Assembly: GCA_003550325.1 (NCBI GenBank)
Contig: QKWP01000254.1
Coordinates: 33,438-97,437, forward strand
Length of the DNA: 64,000 bases
Direction of reading: 5' to 3'
Source: Gigaspora rosea
Taxonomy: Eukaryota > Glomeromycota > Glomeromycetes > Diversisporales > Gigasporaceae
The notes under the pieces are model-generated. The model had not been told where the DNA came from and made no database searches. It saw nothing but the letters and a program-made list of their open reading frames with translations. The stretch's first letter is position 1. Each line of letters begins with the position of its first letter. The position numbers and the translations under genes are program-made. Positions 22,419 to 35,030 of the stretch are shown here, one piece after another.

Positions 22419-23207
22419 TAATATAAATAATTTGCTTTTCAAAAAAGCTCATTGGGAATTGAATTTTTTGCTTTAGATACATTATCATTTGTATTATTAA
22501 TTTTTGAGAAATTCCCAAGATCATAGGATATAAATTGGAGTTGCCTGCCATGAAAAGTTGCAACCTTTTATTCCAATATTGTAATTTTTTGTCTTAAAGC
22601 TGTAATTTTTTAACTTGTTGTAATTGGTGTAATAGCTGCAATCATTAAACTCATTGTAATAAATGTAATGGTTGTAAATTATAATAGGTGTAACTGATTA
22701 GTTTAACAATTTTGCTATTTTAATTATATTTTAGAAAATTTTCTTTTTACTTAGAAACCTCTAATGCTAATTAAAAATAAAATTTGCCGAACCGGTATGT
22801 ACACTTGTATATATATAATATTAAATTCAAGCAAATTACAAATATAGCAACACATATTGTATAATAAGCGATGCTATTACGCAAAACTGAGAATGTATTG
22901 TGCAATTTATAATCATGCTTTACCAGTCGTTGGTTGGTTAACTAAGTTTTAAATATGAGTATACTGTGCTTACAAAATAATATACAGAAATAACAAGAAA
23001 AAAACTTTATAAAAGTTTGTACAATAAATTTAGTGAACTATATGACATGTAGCAAGTTACGATCATAGTTACTGCAAAACTGAATTAATCCAAAATGCTG
23101 TATGAATCCCGAATGATGTATATCGATATATCTAGTGCTAGTTCGAACTGATCTTTAACACATATATAAACTTTTTTGTATTACATTTATTTCAAGATAG
23201 CGTATCT
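22419..23207. other. Spacer with TGTAAT-rich low complexity
   Basis: At 22570-22700 short TGTAAT(A/G)G words repeat irregularly. The 63-codon minus frame at 22372-22563 spans the end of the preceding element and is not a gene. Nothing else seen. Confidence 0.4.
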
Positions 23208-23865
23208 CTTGCTTTGTTACACAGGCATATTTGCCTGCGAAAATTTTAAAATTTTAAATTTTTTAAATAAAACCTTAAAAATTAATTTTAGCTATATACT
23301 TTCTAAGTAAAAATTATAATATTAGTTCTGTTTTATCAACTTTATTATAAAATTTTTTTAAAATTATTAAAAAACTTTGGTGTAATAAAAGTTTAAAGTT
23401 TTTGTTTTAAAACTTTTACCATAGAATTTTTTCTTTAGGTTTTCTCAAATTTTATATATTCCCATCTATAAAAAAATTTTTCACTTCTAATACAAGTCTT
23501 AATTTTTACAAGTAAATCATATAAAGTCAAATAATGAAAGTTGTCATCCTTTATATAAACTACAATATTATATTAGAAACTATATTTTTAAAACTAATAT
23601 TTAAAGAATTCGCCAAGATATTGTAAAATATTTTTTTGGTTAAAAAATTTCTTTAAAATTTAATATTTTCACCTTATAAGCAACATAAACTTTTTGTCTT
23701 ATAATATAAATTTAAATAATTCAAAAATATATTCCTTGTTATTAAATATTATAATACCAAATTTTATTTAAATATTTTAAATGATTAAAAAAATAGATCA
23801 GAGGTATATTTATAGTAAGTTTACAGGCAAATTTGTCTGCGAAGTAATACAAACTAAGGGATAAT
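23208..23865 (+). mobile_element. Core-C element with different ends
   Basis: The interior (from about 23340 to 23760) is clearly related to 53561-54220: AAAGTTTAAAGTTTTTGTTT, TCACTTCTAATACAAGTCTT and TTTTTACAAGTAAA. Its ends are instead an inverted pair ACAGGCATATTTGCCTGCGA / GCAGACAAATTTGCCTGTAA. Confidence 0.6.
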
Positions 23866-24096
23866 AAACAAATTTAAATGCTTACTAATAAATCATACTA
23901 TATCTTTTATACCCTTAAATTGATTGCCAAAAATATATGCTATACACAGCCACAAGCCTTGTAGGCACAAGACAAGTATGGCTAAGTTATAAAAACTGGT
24001 TTGATACATATAGCTTTTTATACATGTAGACTTAACTAAATAGAGTTATAAACGGGTGAAGTTAAATCATAATACCATCTATTTAAGGCTATACTC
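23866..24096. other. Spacer before LINE target site
   Basis: No features found. Confidence 0.4.
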
Positions 24097-24113
24097 AGTA
24101 TTTGTACATACCA
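24097..24113. repeat. LINE target-site duplication, left copy
   Basis: AGTATTTGTACATACCA, identical over 17 bp to 32841-32857. Confidence 0.92.
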
Positions 24114-24481
24114 AAAAAAAATTTGAACTCTTTCTGTAGATCCCTATTACCAAAACTAGAACAAAAGAAAAAATTTTTCCGCAACAATATCCTGAAATTT
24201 TACTAAATAACTTGATACTTGGCCCCTAAGTAAAGTTGTTCGGCACTCAAATATCGACCTAAAAAAGGAGCCTTTTCTACAAAAAGGTCTAAATTCATCC
24301 AAATAAAAGCGATTAACTCAAAAATAAACAACAAGTCAGTTTTTTCGCCGTCTGGCAACAATGGTCCTAAGGACCATTCAATATTAGATAACAAAAAACG
24401 TTTTGTCACCTCAGTTTTAAGTAAAAACACAAAAAACCCAAACCAAAACACCCCCTCGCACCTAAACCCGCACCAGAAACT

Positions 24482-27096
24482 ATGTTGTCAAGCAGCTCCT
24501 CCTCATTCATTAACTTCTTACCATTTTCCCACAAACAAACTCAGCTAAAAGAAACACTCCCCAATGCAAGGCCCACTTTGCTAGAAACAGAACCAGCTAA
24601 AGAGTTCATAGAAATTACTATCAACGACTGGCCCAAACTTACATTCTCTGTTCTCTTCTCTGTTCCTTCACTACCAGAATACAAAGACAAATCCATCTTC
24701 TATACCAATATTACCAAACAAGGAAAGATCCCAAATTTGGTTAAATTTCCACCTCATTGGCTATGCAAACAAGATAACACAGACCAATCAGTCCTATTCA
24801 ACCTCATAGCACAAGGAGACAGTTCTGTCAACATTATTGCAAAACTACCCCAAACATCCCAAAGCAGTGATCTTGCCACACTATTACAACCATACAAAAA
24901 TGCTATGAAACCATACGCAAAAGCAAAACGCACCAATGACCTTCCAGCAATCCTATATAGTGCAACTATTGACCCAGAAACTTATAACAAATCAGTGAAA
25001 AGCTACAAAGAAAGCAAGCAAATTCAACTAAAAGGTGCTACACCTGACAGCACAACCCTGCAAGCACCCCTTGCACAGACATCGCTTTTTTCAGACTTTC
25101 TAGCCCTAGATGATACACAGCTACCACCAATTGCAACCACCAATTAAACTGGAGTACCACGACCATCAACACCTACTAAGCAAATTACTTCATCTATCAT
25201 TTTCAATAGTAGTACCACTGTCGCTCAGCCACATCCAGCCACTATGGCAAATACTAGCAAAAAACGCTTGCGGGTCGTATCACCACAAACTGCTCTTCCT
25301 AACAAAGCATTTAAACCCACGCTTGAAAAGGCCCCTGGTAGCAGCAGACCACTCTATAGCCAGATTACTAAGATACACCTGAACATACCACATACAGATA
25401 CCATAGACCACATGGAATGGGCAACCACCGTACAGAGCAAACTTGAAACACCAGATGACACACCCTTTGATTCAGAAGTCTGATCATTTGATACTATCGC
25501 AGAAGTATTAACTACAACAGAAGGAATCTACAAGTTCACTAAATACAAACTGACAACAAGCCCTGTACAATCTAAACTCCCTGAGGTCATCTGCCTTAAA
25601 TTCATCTACTGGGACACGAGATTTTCACCACCTTTACCAGGAACCAAAAAACCCAACCAGCGCACCAGAAGGAGTACATGAGCTTATATAACGATGCCCT
25701 TGAAACATACAAAGAAAAAAATGAAGTTATATTCACCAACCGGGAAACACGTACCATTATTTACTCATGCTCAGAAAAATGCTAATCAGCCAATATCTCA
25801 CTAGTACCAACTTTGCTAAACTCACTATAAAAGCTACCTACGAGCTAATACGATATGCACAAGACTTCTTGCAAATCAAAAACAAAGATGCTAAAGATTC
25901 CAAAATGCTTAAAAAAGAAATTCAAAAAGTTATTGAAGAAAGATTACTCTCACTTCCCGAGCACCCAGACCAAATTACTAAGGAAATAAAAGCAATCCTC
26001 TCCTTTGCACTCCCTATCAAACAGCGATCGCATACCAAAGAAGTGGTCAACGCCTTAAGGAAAATCATCAAATTTAGCGAACTTAAAGAGGCATACTTTG
26101 TAAAACTTCCACCTCTTCCTTCACACTATAAAGAGCTAATCCCTAGTTTGCGTCAGTACTTCCCAATCAAGCACGGGCAGCCTTACCATACATACCTGAA
26201 TACAAGAGAAAACTCGCTGACTACTATAAAATAGATGACCAGATCCCTGAGACTTACTTTAATCTGCCACCTAAAAGAAAGCCTCTTACCTCTATCTACC
26301 AGGAACTCAACCCCAGAGTCAGAAGCTTCTTCCTATTCAACTCCGCTATTTCAAATGTCCCACTCTCAGAAGTGGTTGCTACACTCAGCGAATACTGCAC
26401 ATTCAAGCTCTTGCCCAATGACTATTTCAGTACAAAGCTTCCACTCCCCTCTGATATAAACAAAATCAAAACAGTTACCTAGTTTTCATTCCCAATCACT
26501 AGTGATCAGAAAGCTAGAAAATTTCTAAAACAAATAACACCTTATTATAAATTCAGGCTTTCTTTGCCTGAATATATCATGCAGGCCAATCCTACTGATA
26601 AGCCCATACTGCCCAAAATAGATCAAATTATGGAAGAATTCAATATTCCAATTCCGATCGAAACACCAAAAGACTTAGTAGAAGCTGTTAAAGAACTACG
26701 AAAACACTACTACTTCACTAAACTCCCCGAGAAGTGGATCCAAATCCCTACCAACCTCCTGAGAAGCCACTAGCAAATTCACCCCATCCCGAACACCTAC
26801 CTCAGCTTCCTGATAACTTACAACACAATATAGCCCCTACTATGAAAACCCTCCGGTCGCACTTTAAGATCAACTCTATTCCAGACTTTTTACTAGACTT
26901 GCCCCCTTATCTACCCCTAAGCGGAGCATATTCAAAACACACACACAAATTAGGCCTGCCTTACCTAGTACCGTACGGTCATTTGCAAGTACCTCACAAA
27001 TATCGGAAGAACTCAAGGACCCAAACAATAACAATGACGACACAACACCTCCCGGCCATTGGAAAATACAACACCAATGGACACAAGCTAAACTAG
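24482..27096 (+). pseudogene. LINE ORF1 region, broken
   Basis: Starts with a 221-codon frame (24482-25147) beginning MLSSSSSSFINF, then continues through pieces in changing frames: 25244-25483, 25767-26234, 26564-26773 and 26734-27096. At least five stops or frame changes separate them. No zinc knuckle or RRM can be read with confidence; position between the leader and the endonuclease is the argument for ORF1. Parts are Lys/Glu-rich and probably helical (25860-26080). The minus-strand frames in this interval are shadows. Confidence 0.7.
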
Positions 27097-27114
27097 CTAA
27101 TGAGAAACACAAAC

Positions 27115-30100
27115 ATGGCGCAACAAACAAACTTTGGCACTATCTCAATCAAACCTACTAACCAACCTAACCCCCTCACGCTCTCTATTTGTACACACAA
27201 CGTCCATGGCCTTAACCAAGATCTCAAAAAACAAGTCTGGGAGCAATACTGTCTTGAGAACAACCTTAACATTATTAGCCTCACAGAAACCAAACTGTCT
27301 AATGAATACTTAACCACTAAACCTCACAAAACTCCCCACTACACTTACTTTTGGTCCTGTACAGAGGGCTCCAAAGCAGGAACTACACTTATGATAAACA
27401 ATAACCTTACTCCACATATCCACAATATTATTACATACCCAGGCTACGCAATTGCTATCGACATCTTCTTTAAATATGACTTCAAATTCTGAATTATCTC
27501 AACTTACCTCCCATGCAACAGCCCCCCATCAGGCTTGATACACAAAACCGCATTATCCATTGGATATAGCAGGCCACATCACGCAACATACTCCCTATTG
27601 TTCTAGGGGACTTCAATGCTACTACCGACAAAATACATTCCAGCTCAATCAAATACAAACTTCTCCAATTCCTCGCGTACAACAACATGTATAATCTGGC
27701 ATCCCACTAACAAAACCAAAGCCACACATGGCACAGCTCAAGATACAGTAGCCAAATCGACCACATATGGGTATACCACCCTATAATATCATACCTTACT
27801 GAATACACCATAGATAACTCTCATACCAGTACTCGGAGCGATTACAAAATCCTCATATCCAAATAGTCTTTTCCATATGCCCTTATTACCAAGCCAAGAC
27901 AAAAAACCTGAATTTGCAGAAGAGTCTTCGACTACAAAGCCATGGATAATGCCCTGTGGGAAAACTTCTCCAACCAAGTCAAAAGCAACCTTACTTCCAA
28001 TAATACACCACTGACAACAGATACTTCCGAATCCCTAGAGACCACATGGCACAATACCCAAACCAGCATTATCAATGCTGCGATACAACATATTCCTAAC
28101 AAAAAGTTTAGCATATGCAATTTCCAACACACCTTCTTAGCTGCAGCAACACACCTACATATTAGCCTCAAAAAACTTAGTAGCACTATTCGGAAGATCA
28201 AACAAGTACTCAAACAAAACCTACCAATTCCAGACCACCTTAACTCGGGTATCATAGCATTGAATCAATCACACTCACCAGCTCCTTTCTGATTGTATTA
28301 GCGAGGCAAACTTAGAATGGAAAAACTTATACCATGCCCGCAATATGGAAAACATTAAACAGATCAAGCAGCAAATCTCTGAGTCAATCCAAAAAAGATG
28401 CTCTAAGCTCATAACTCACCCTACTTCCATGATTAACAATATTTTAAACCGACACAAGGACCCAGTAAAATTTGACAACATAAAACTCGAGCAGGAGGTA
28501 ATTACTGACCCACCTGCTATCAAAGACCACATTCAGCAACACTTTGACAACTGGACAGCTCCTCGCCAAGTCAACCAAAGCCTATTTGAATCTGTATGGC
28601 AAGATGAATACAACCCAAAACCCAACATTGACTCCATATAGTACGCGGACGCCCTGGGAAGTGACTCTAACACTTAGCCAGCTACCAAACAACAAGGCCT
28701 GTGGACCCTCAGGAATTAGCTACGAAATGTTCAAACACGCAGGGCCAAACTTTATACAAGCAATAACCTCTCTCTTCAACCGCTACCTCTCTACTCAGAC
28801 CATACCTAAACAATAAAAAGAGGACTATATCTTTCCAATCTCAAAAAAACCTATTTTTGATGGCAACCTTAACAATACCAGGCCCATAAGCCTCGTTAAG
28901 CACATTAAGAAACTCTACACAAAACTGCTTACTAACCGCTTAAACAATATCCTATTTAAATACGAAATTCTCTCATCCTTCAATTATGTGGCCTTACTAG
29001 GCAACTCAACAGCCATACCGATTCATATTCTCAACAACATCATTGAAGATGCGTCCTGCAATTCAAACCAACTCTGGCTTTTATCCCAGGCATGAGCAAA
29101 GCATATGACTCAGTCAATTTTGATCTCTTTCATAAATCACTACACAGAATTCAAATGCTCAAAACACTAATCAACATCCTCTCTAACCTGCTCTCCGACC
29201 GCACAAACCGAGTAATCACTAACCTCGGCCTTACCAACTCATACTCAGTTAGAAACGGTATTGACCAAGGAGAGACAATCACACCACTCTTCTGGAGAAT
29301 ATATTACGATCCTCTAATTACTCATATCTCAACACATTTCTCAGGATATACAATGTCAACATCGTGGTATACCAATCTTCTTCACCAATCTACTAACCAC
29401 CTTCATACATCGGTATCAGTTCTGGCTTACATGGATAATACCCTGTGGATCTCCCAATCCAAAGAGGAGCTAGAAAAAATAACTGAAATAGCAGCCTTCT
29501 TTTATCAAATGGCAGACATACAAGTCAATCTATCCAAATCCACCTTCATTACAAAGCACACCTCTTCCTCTATTTCATTTTTAGACTCCCATATCAGTTC
29601 GATTCCTAAGAACCAGCCATTCAAATTCCTCGGGTATTGGTTCATACTTAACAACAAGCAAACTGCTCAAATTAAACTAATCCAAGAAGAAGCTACAAGC
29701 CTAGCTAGTATTGCTAGTACAAAAAGTATAACTGACAAACAAACCGCATATATCATTAACATAGTCATCATTCCAACTACCGAATATCGCCTACACAATA
29801 TCNTAACATAGTCATCATTCCAACTACCGAATATCGCCTACACAATATCGTAATTCCTCAATCAACATGCAACAAAATCTTGAGCAAATACCTAACAAAT
29901 GCAAAACACAAGTCCCACCTCCCGCGCTCTACTCCTAACAGTGCTATGCTAAACCATAACTTATACAATATCCGAAACATATGGGACATCCAGCTACAAC
30001 ACCATATCAGCAACTTCTTGCAACGTTTAAACAATCCTTCAACACTTGGTACTTCAACTCATATTAGACTCCAACAACTGCAAAACAACCTATGGTCCAC

Positions 30101-32398
30101 AACTAATATTCTCCAACACCTGCAACCAACTATTGATGGCCCCAACAGATACACAACCAACTTCAAAATTATCCAGCTTTTCAACTACTTGGGCATTACT
30201 GTCCTAGCTAATTCTGGCGTTCTATGGCCCAAGACAATTAACAATAGTTGCACACCACTTGAAAGCATCCTCTCCAAACACCCAAAATACAAACCCTTCA
30301 AGCAACAGCTACGTCATAACCACATCCTCTATCTAGAACAATTGAGCTCAGCAGACAACAACATTCTGCTTGAATGGCAACATATCTCGCCTAGACTCCT
30401 TTACCTCCCTAGAGGGAAAAAACCACTCTGGTTCTCACACTTAGAAGACACAATTCTATCTCACAAACTCCAGCGTACTATTTCCCCAGAGCTCAGACCC
30501 AATGGGTTTAACCCATTTGCCTATCAAACAAACTCAATACCCAAATCCCGTAAACCATGGTTACTAACATACAAAGACAATAAGATCATAATTGGACAAA
30601 TAAGGAAAACCTTTAAACAGACCAATACAGTTTCTATCACACACTAGCAACACGACATAGATTTGTCACACTTCAACCAATACCCCCTCCCCCCAGTTCA
30701 ATGCTCTCCCTGCACCGGTTGTCACCTTAACTCAAACCATATTACAAGTTGCTGCACTCTAGAAGTTTCAGCAATACTTTCCACCCAATTCCTGGGCAGG
30801 AAAACTACTAACAAACAACTCAAATTTAATGCTAACTACATTGACCTTATCTATTCAGTAGCAATCAAGCACCCTCTTGCCATCCCACCACTACCTACGA
30901 TACACATTACTGATTCACTAGTGCCAACCCTCTTCCATGACAATGAGGCTTCACAAAATCTCTTCAGAATTGCACATAACAACTCTGCTATACAGCACTT
31001 CACTTTCTACACAGATGGTTCTGTGGTGGAAATTGGCACCAACCAATGCTCTATGGGCTCGGCTAGGTACAAATTCACAATGATCAAATCACCCACCAGT
31101 TCGCAGCACAAGCGCACAGCTGGCTTTCATTGTATAAAGCTGAGCTCTTGGCTATCTATTTAGCCATATCTACCATACCACGCAACTCTATAGTTGATAT
31201 CTTTACAGACTTTCAGTCCGTAATTTCTAAATACAATAAGCTCCTAACCACCTCCAGACATTTCTCCAAATACTTCAAGTTTAACTCTTGGCCAGTCTGG
31301 CACACCCTTCTTAATGCTATACAGGCATTCAACATCCAGCTCAGCTTCCACAAAGTCCAAGCACACACAGACAACAGCTATAACAATCTAGCAGATCGCT
31401 TAGCTAGAAACCATACACTTTAACACAAGCTACTCTTCAACTATGCAAACTTACACAACCCACACCTCTTCCTGCAGTGGGAAGGACACTCCGTCAAAAG
31501 CCCAACAAGGCGTTTCATTAGGAATATCTGCAAAGTATACATAATTGCAATGTGGTCATCACAAAAACGTTGCACAGAATAGACACACTTCTCTTACTAT
31601 ATAGACTGGAATGCCACCTGGTTATACTTTAACAACAACCAAAAAAGCTCCAACCACTTTACTAATCCTAAACTTAACCATCAGAAATCATTCAAAATCA
31701 AACTCCTTCTCAACAACCTCCCAACATACTCACACTTTCATACAATATATCCAGAAAAATTCACATCACCCAACTGTTTCCATTGCAACCTCCCTGACTC
31801 ACCTCTACACTGGTTTAGCTACCAAAACTCCTCTCTCCTTTACGAAATTATTCATTCAGTCATACATGAGATTACTAAGAGCTTAGAAATCCCACCCACC
31901 CAACTAGACAAACTAGTACAACTGATCCTTACTCACCCAGCACTCAACCCTAACTCATCCTTTTTACACCTGTACTCACTAAACTCCACGCTCAAAGGTC
32001 TTATCCCAAGACTCCTAATCGAAGAAATACAGCCCTTTGATCTATCTTACAAACAAGCATCTCAAGTCATCATCAAAATCCTCTTAAAACTATCAGAAGA
32101 GATATATGAACAGATATGGAAGCCATACTGTACCTCCCTTGACCAATGAAAAAGAATAAACAAAATCTCTTCTAAATACAAACGCACCCAAATACAACAA
32201 CAACATTCATTTCACAAAAAGTCACACCAGCACAGAACCTATACATTTAGCTGCCTTTGCGGCCTTCCCGACCAATTACACTCTGACTCTAACAACTGCC
32301 CACCAATAGGCCAAGCCATTCGAAAAATTAGCATTTGGTCCATAATGTGGATCAAATACAGTACACCTACAAATAGTATTTTAACCATCCAAATCTAG
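27115..32398 (+). pseudogene. LINE ORF2: endonuclease, reverse transcriptase, RNase H, broken
   Basis: Domains in order. AP endonuclease 27160-27870: HNVHGLN, SLTETK, then in another frame GDFNA (27603-27623) and SQIDHIW; the last conserved motif reads SDY where SDH is expected. Reverse transcriptase about 28630-29800: NKACGPSGI, RPISLVKH, then motif A, where the frame changes exactly at the catalytic Asp codon before MSKAYDSV (29092); QGETITPLF; motif C reads YMDN (near 29430) instead of the usual Y-x-D-D. RNase H 30990-31420 across one frame change: YTDGS, KAELLA, FTDFQS, ADRLA, so all four acidic positions remain. A Cys-rich tail (NCFHCNLPDSPLHW near 31780-31815) follows. Several stops and frame changes; not functional. 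Confidence 0.88.
29757..29849 (+). other. 46-bp duplication around a single N (probable assembly join)
   Basis: 29757-29802 and 29804-29849 are identical 46-mers separated by one N at 29803. Inside the LINE RT region a perfect tandem duplicate bridged by an N is what an unresolved contig overlap looks like. Confidence 0.85.
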
Positions 32399-32550
32399 GT
32401 GAGTCTTGACCACTCTAGTAGGTTTAGGTCGCAGATAAATTAGTCTGAGCTTCTATTCTTGCATTAATTTATATGTATTTGTCTTTGTACAATTTAAGTT
32501 GTTATACTTTATATGTAATTACTTATATAAATTACCCAATAAAAGATATA

Positions 32551-32806
32551 CCGTAAAGTCCCGAATATAAGCAACCCCCTAAGCCACCCATTTTAGCCAA
32601 ATTTTTTCAAAGGGTTGCTTAAATTCGGAACTTTAAAATATTCAATTTTATTGGTCAATATACCTTATATATAAATGTCCAATAAAGTTTATAATAAATT
32701 TTATATATGTTTAGCAGGGGTTGTTTATTTTATTTTCTTAGTATTTTGATCTCAAAATGATGGGGTTGCTTATTTTCGGGGGTTGCTTATATTCGGGACT
32801 TTACGG
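32551..32806. mobile_element. Mariner-like MITE in LINE 3' end
   Basis: Perfect long inverted ends: CCGTAAAGTCCCGAATATAA, continuing into GCAACCCCC. TA on each side (32549-32550, 32807-32808). 256 bp, non-coding. The LINE sequence becomes continuous into its A-run if it is removed. Ends resemble those at 37216-37509 (CTGTATATTTCCGAAAATAA). Confidence 0.88.
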
Positions 32807-32840
32807 TAAGCAAGACCTCACCTTAAAAAAAAAAAAAAAA

Positions 32841-32857
32841 AGTATTTGTACATACCA
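32841..32857. repeat. LINE target-site duplication, right copy
   Basis: Exact 17-bp copy of 24097-24113, directly after the A-run. Confidence 0.92.
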
Positions 32858-33193
32858 TTTCACTCTTCAGGTACAGTTTATTGATATGTTACTACTATTT
32901 ACATCGCTACATAGTATATACGTATGTACGTAGCTAAATAATTAATTCTAATAGCTATATAAAGGTCTTCTTGGCTATTGCTCTCTTCTGTATAAAATAT
33001 AACAGGTTGTAAAAGATCTTAAAAAAATAACGAATAGATTTCTCGTTTGGGTAAATAAAGTCATTTGAATGTGTGATAATAAATATTGGGGTTTTTTGTG
33101 CATTTTATACATACGTATATTAGAAGCTACATTAATTGAAGTCAAAAAATCTTAGAATCTGCATATGTACTAAAATGAAAGATTTTACTAACT
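32858..33193. other. Spacer
   Basis: No gene or paired repeat seen; contains TACGTATGTACGTAG words near 32920. Confidence 0.4.
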
Positions 33194-33469
33194 GTAGGGA
33201 ATGTCTAAAGCCTGGCACTTTACGAAATTACCTGATTTTTCTGCTTTTCTGATTTTTAGAGTTAGGGTTAGAGTTGGGTTGAAAAGAAGTATTTATATAT
33301 AATAAAATCATATTTACGACACTTTTACTTAGTCAACAAGACCGGTTTAGATAGCTGTTTTTTTATATATTTCATGTTTTTGTTTTTGCTATTTTGCTTT
33401 GTTTTGTTTGGACTGATCTGGGCTATATATCAGGTAATTTCATAAGGTGCCAGGCTTTAGACATAACTT
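33194..33469. mobile_element. TIR element, GTCTAAAGCC(A/T)GGC family, copy 2
   Basis: Inverted ends GGAATGTCTAAAGCCTGGCA and, from the right, GTTATGTCTAAAGCCTGGCA, both continuing to GAAATTACCTGA. Related to 22127-22408. Flanking duplication not clear. Confidence 0.7.
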
Positions 33470-33631
33470 GTATTTACATACATGTATACTTGAATAAAAC
33501 AAATATAAATTTTCTTATATTGAATAGTGCAATAAAGAAAAAAAATCAAACTAAATCATATTGAAGCAATTCTTAAAATGACTATATTCAAATTGGATAT
33601 ATGTAACATAAAGAATAAAAAATTAAAAATA

Positions 33632-33828
33632 CAAGTTACTCTCGTTATAGTGAACTCTCGATATAGTGAAGACTAATTAAAATCTCGATATAGTGAAGTT
33701 GGACCCAAAGCCAGTCTATATAAAATTCTCTCGATATAGTGAATTTACTAATAAACTCTCGATATAATGAATTTTTTAAAAATTTTTATTAATGGAACCG
33801 ACCACTTCACTATAACGAGTTTGACTTG
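33632..33828. mobile_element. TA-flanked MITE with TCGATATAGTGAA repeats
   Basis: 197 bp. Ends CAAGTTACTCTCGTTATAGT and, from the right, CAAGTCAAACTCGTTATAGT; TA on each side. The left half holds four tandem-like copies of CTCGATATAGTGAA. Ends and TA sites resemble Tc1/mariner (pogo-like) elements. Related: 59104-59255. Confidence 0.85.
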
Positions 33829-33830
33829 TA

Positions 33831-34493
33831 ATAATTATAACATTTATAGATATTATGGTGTTTATAGCAATTACAACTATAACAACTATTATAGCCAATA
33901 CGATAAATTACAACTTTGGATTCTGGTTGTTAATAAAAGTTGCAACCCAGATTGTAATCTGAAATGTCTGTAATAATTACTTATGCCAGCAACACTAATA
34001 TAAATGACCTAAAAGATCATCTGCATCATATAGAAATCTCTACTGTAATTTTTAAACTTACAGAAAATTCATGAATAATACCCTAACTTATATTGTTTAT
34101 GTCTATTTTTATTATAATTTTCACATGATTATTTGTAACTGGGAATTTTCCTATAAAAGGTTCCTATTAATAGTATAATTTTATAAAAAATTATAATAAA
34201 GATAAACATGAACAACAAATAGTAAGACAGGATATTATTATCAACAAATAGATATTACAAACTTGAAGTAGTTTTGTTGTAGGTTTTACTATATTGATTT
34301 TAATCTCAGTATTTCAGTTTACTCTTTTATGAACTTTTATATTTGATATTACCAATAAAAGCTTAAATGGCAATATTTTGAATAGTTCTAAGCAGACCTA
34401 CCAAATGATTGATCGTAAGAGCAATTAATTGCAATTTTTTGGATCCAATTATCATAATTAATTGGTAGCACAATTGCAAAAAATTTCTTAATT
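33831..34493. other. AT-rich spacer
   Basis: Short ATTATAACAA-type words; no supported gene. The 68-codon frame at 33767-33973 begins inside the preceding MITE. Confidence 0.4.
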
Positions 34494-34743
34494 TATGCCA
34501 GGTGTATATATACTCATACTAATTTATTGATTTATGAATTTGTGTAATATCAGATATATTATATAAATTATAAATGAAAAATGAGTATAGCTTAAAATTA
34601 GGTAAGAATAGTTTTAGAGTTAAAAAAAGGTTATAGTTTATACTAAAATTTTGCAAGGAATATTTTTTGTTAGAAACCCAAGAGCTATTATATAATCAGA
34701 ATTTTGAAATATCAATATATATGTGTACATACACCTGGTGTAC
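34494..34743 (+). mobile_element. Core-A element with CCAGGTGTAT ends
   Basis: Inverted ends TGCCAGGTGTATATATAC and, from the right, ACACCAGGTGTATGTACAC. Interior keeps core A: GAGTTAAAAAAAGGTTATAG, AAATTTTGCAAGGAATATTT. No coding content. Confidence 0.6.
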
Positions 34744-35027
34744 AAATAGCAATTGTCCAATTGCAATTATTCAATTAATTGCAATTTTTATTGCAGTTTG
34801 CAAATGTAATAAAAGTAATATATATATGAAATTGTAATTAAACAAAATGTTTTTTTTTAAATGTTAAGGTGATACCTTGCTTTTATATTAACAAAATGTT
34901 TATTAATTATATATATAATTATACAATGGAATTAGTTTTTATTTTTTATTTTTTTTAATTTTTTTTGAAATTTGCAAACCAATAAATATAAATTACAAGT
35001 GCAGCATAGCTAATAGAGCAAGTGTAG
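34744..35027. other. AT-rich spacer
   Basis: CAATTGCAATTATTCAATTAA inverted words near 34745-34800; nothing else. Confidence 0.3.
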
Positions 35028-35030
35028 TTA

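Larger units (their letters stand above)
24114..32840 (+). mobile_element. Non-LTR retrotransposon (APE-RT-RNase H type), complete insertion
   Basis: 8.7 kb between exact 17-bp target duplications, with a 3' A-run (32825-32840). Layout: about 370 bp of 5' leader, an ORF1-like region from 24482, then an ORF2 region with AP-type endonuclease, reverse transcriptase and RNase H. This order matches Tad/I-group LINEs of fungi. The plus strand is rich in A and C and poor in G, and clearly less AT-rich than its surroundings. A TA-flanked MITE (32551-32806) sits just upstream of the A-run. All long frames are broken, so it is a dead but structurally complete copy. Confidence 0.92.

Noticed and set aside
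26876-28255. Minus-strand frames of 62-107 codons within the LINE
   Set aside because: Shadows of the plus-strand ORF1/ORF2 remains.
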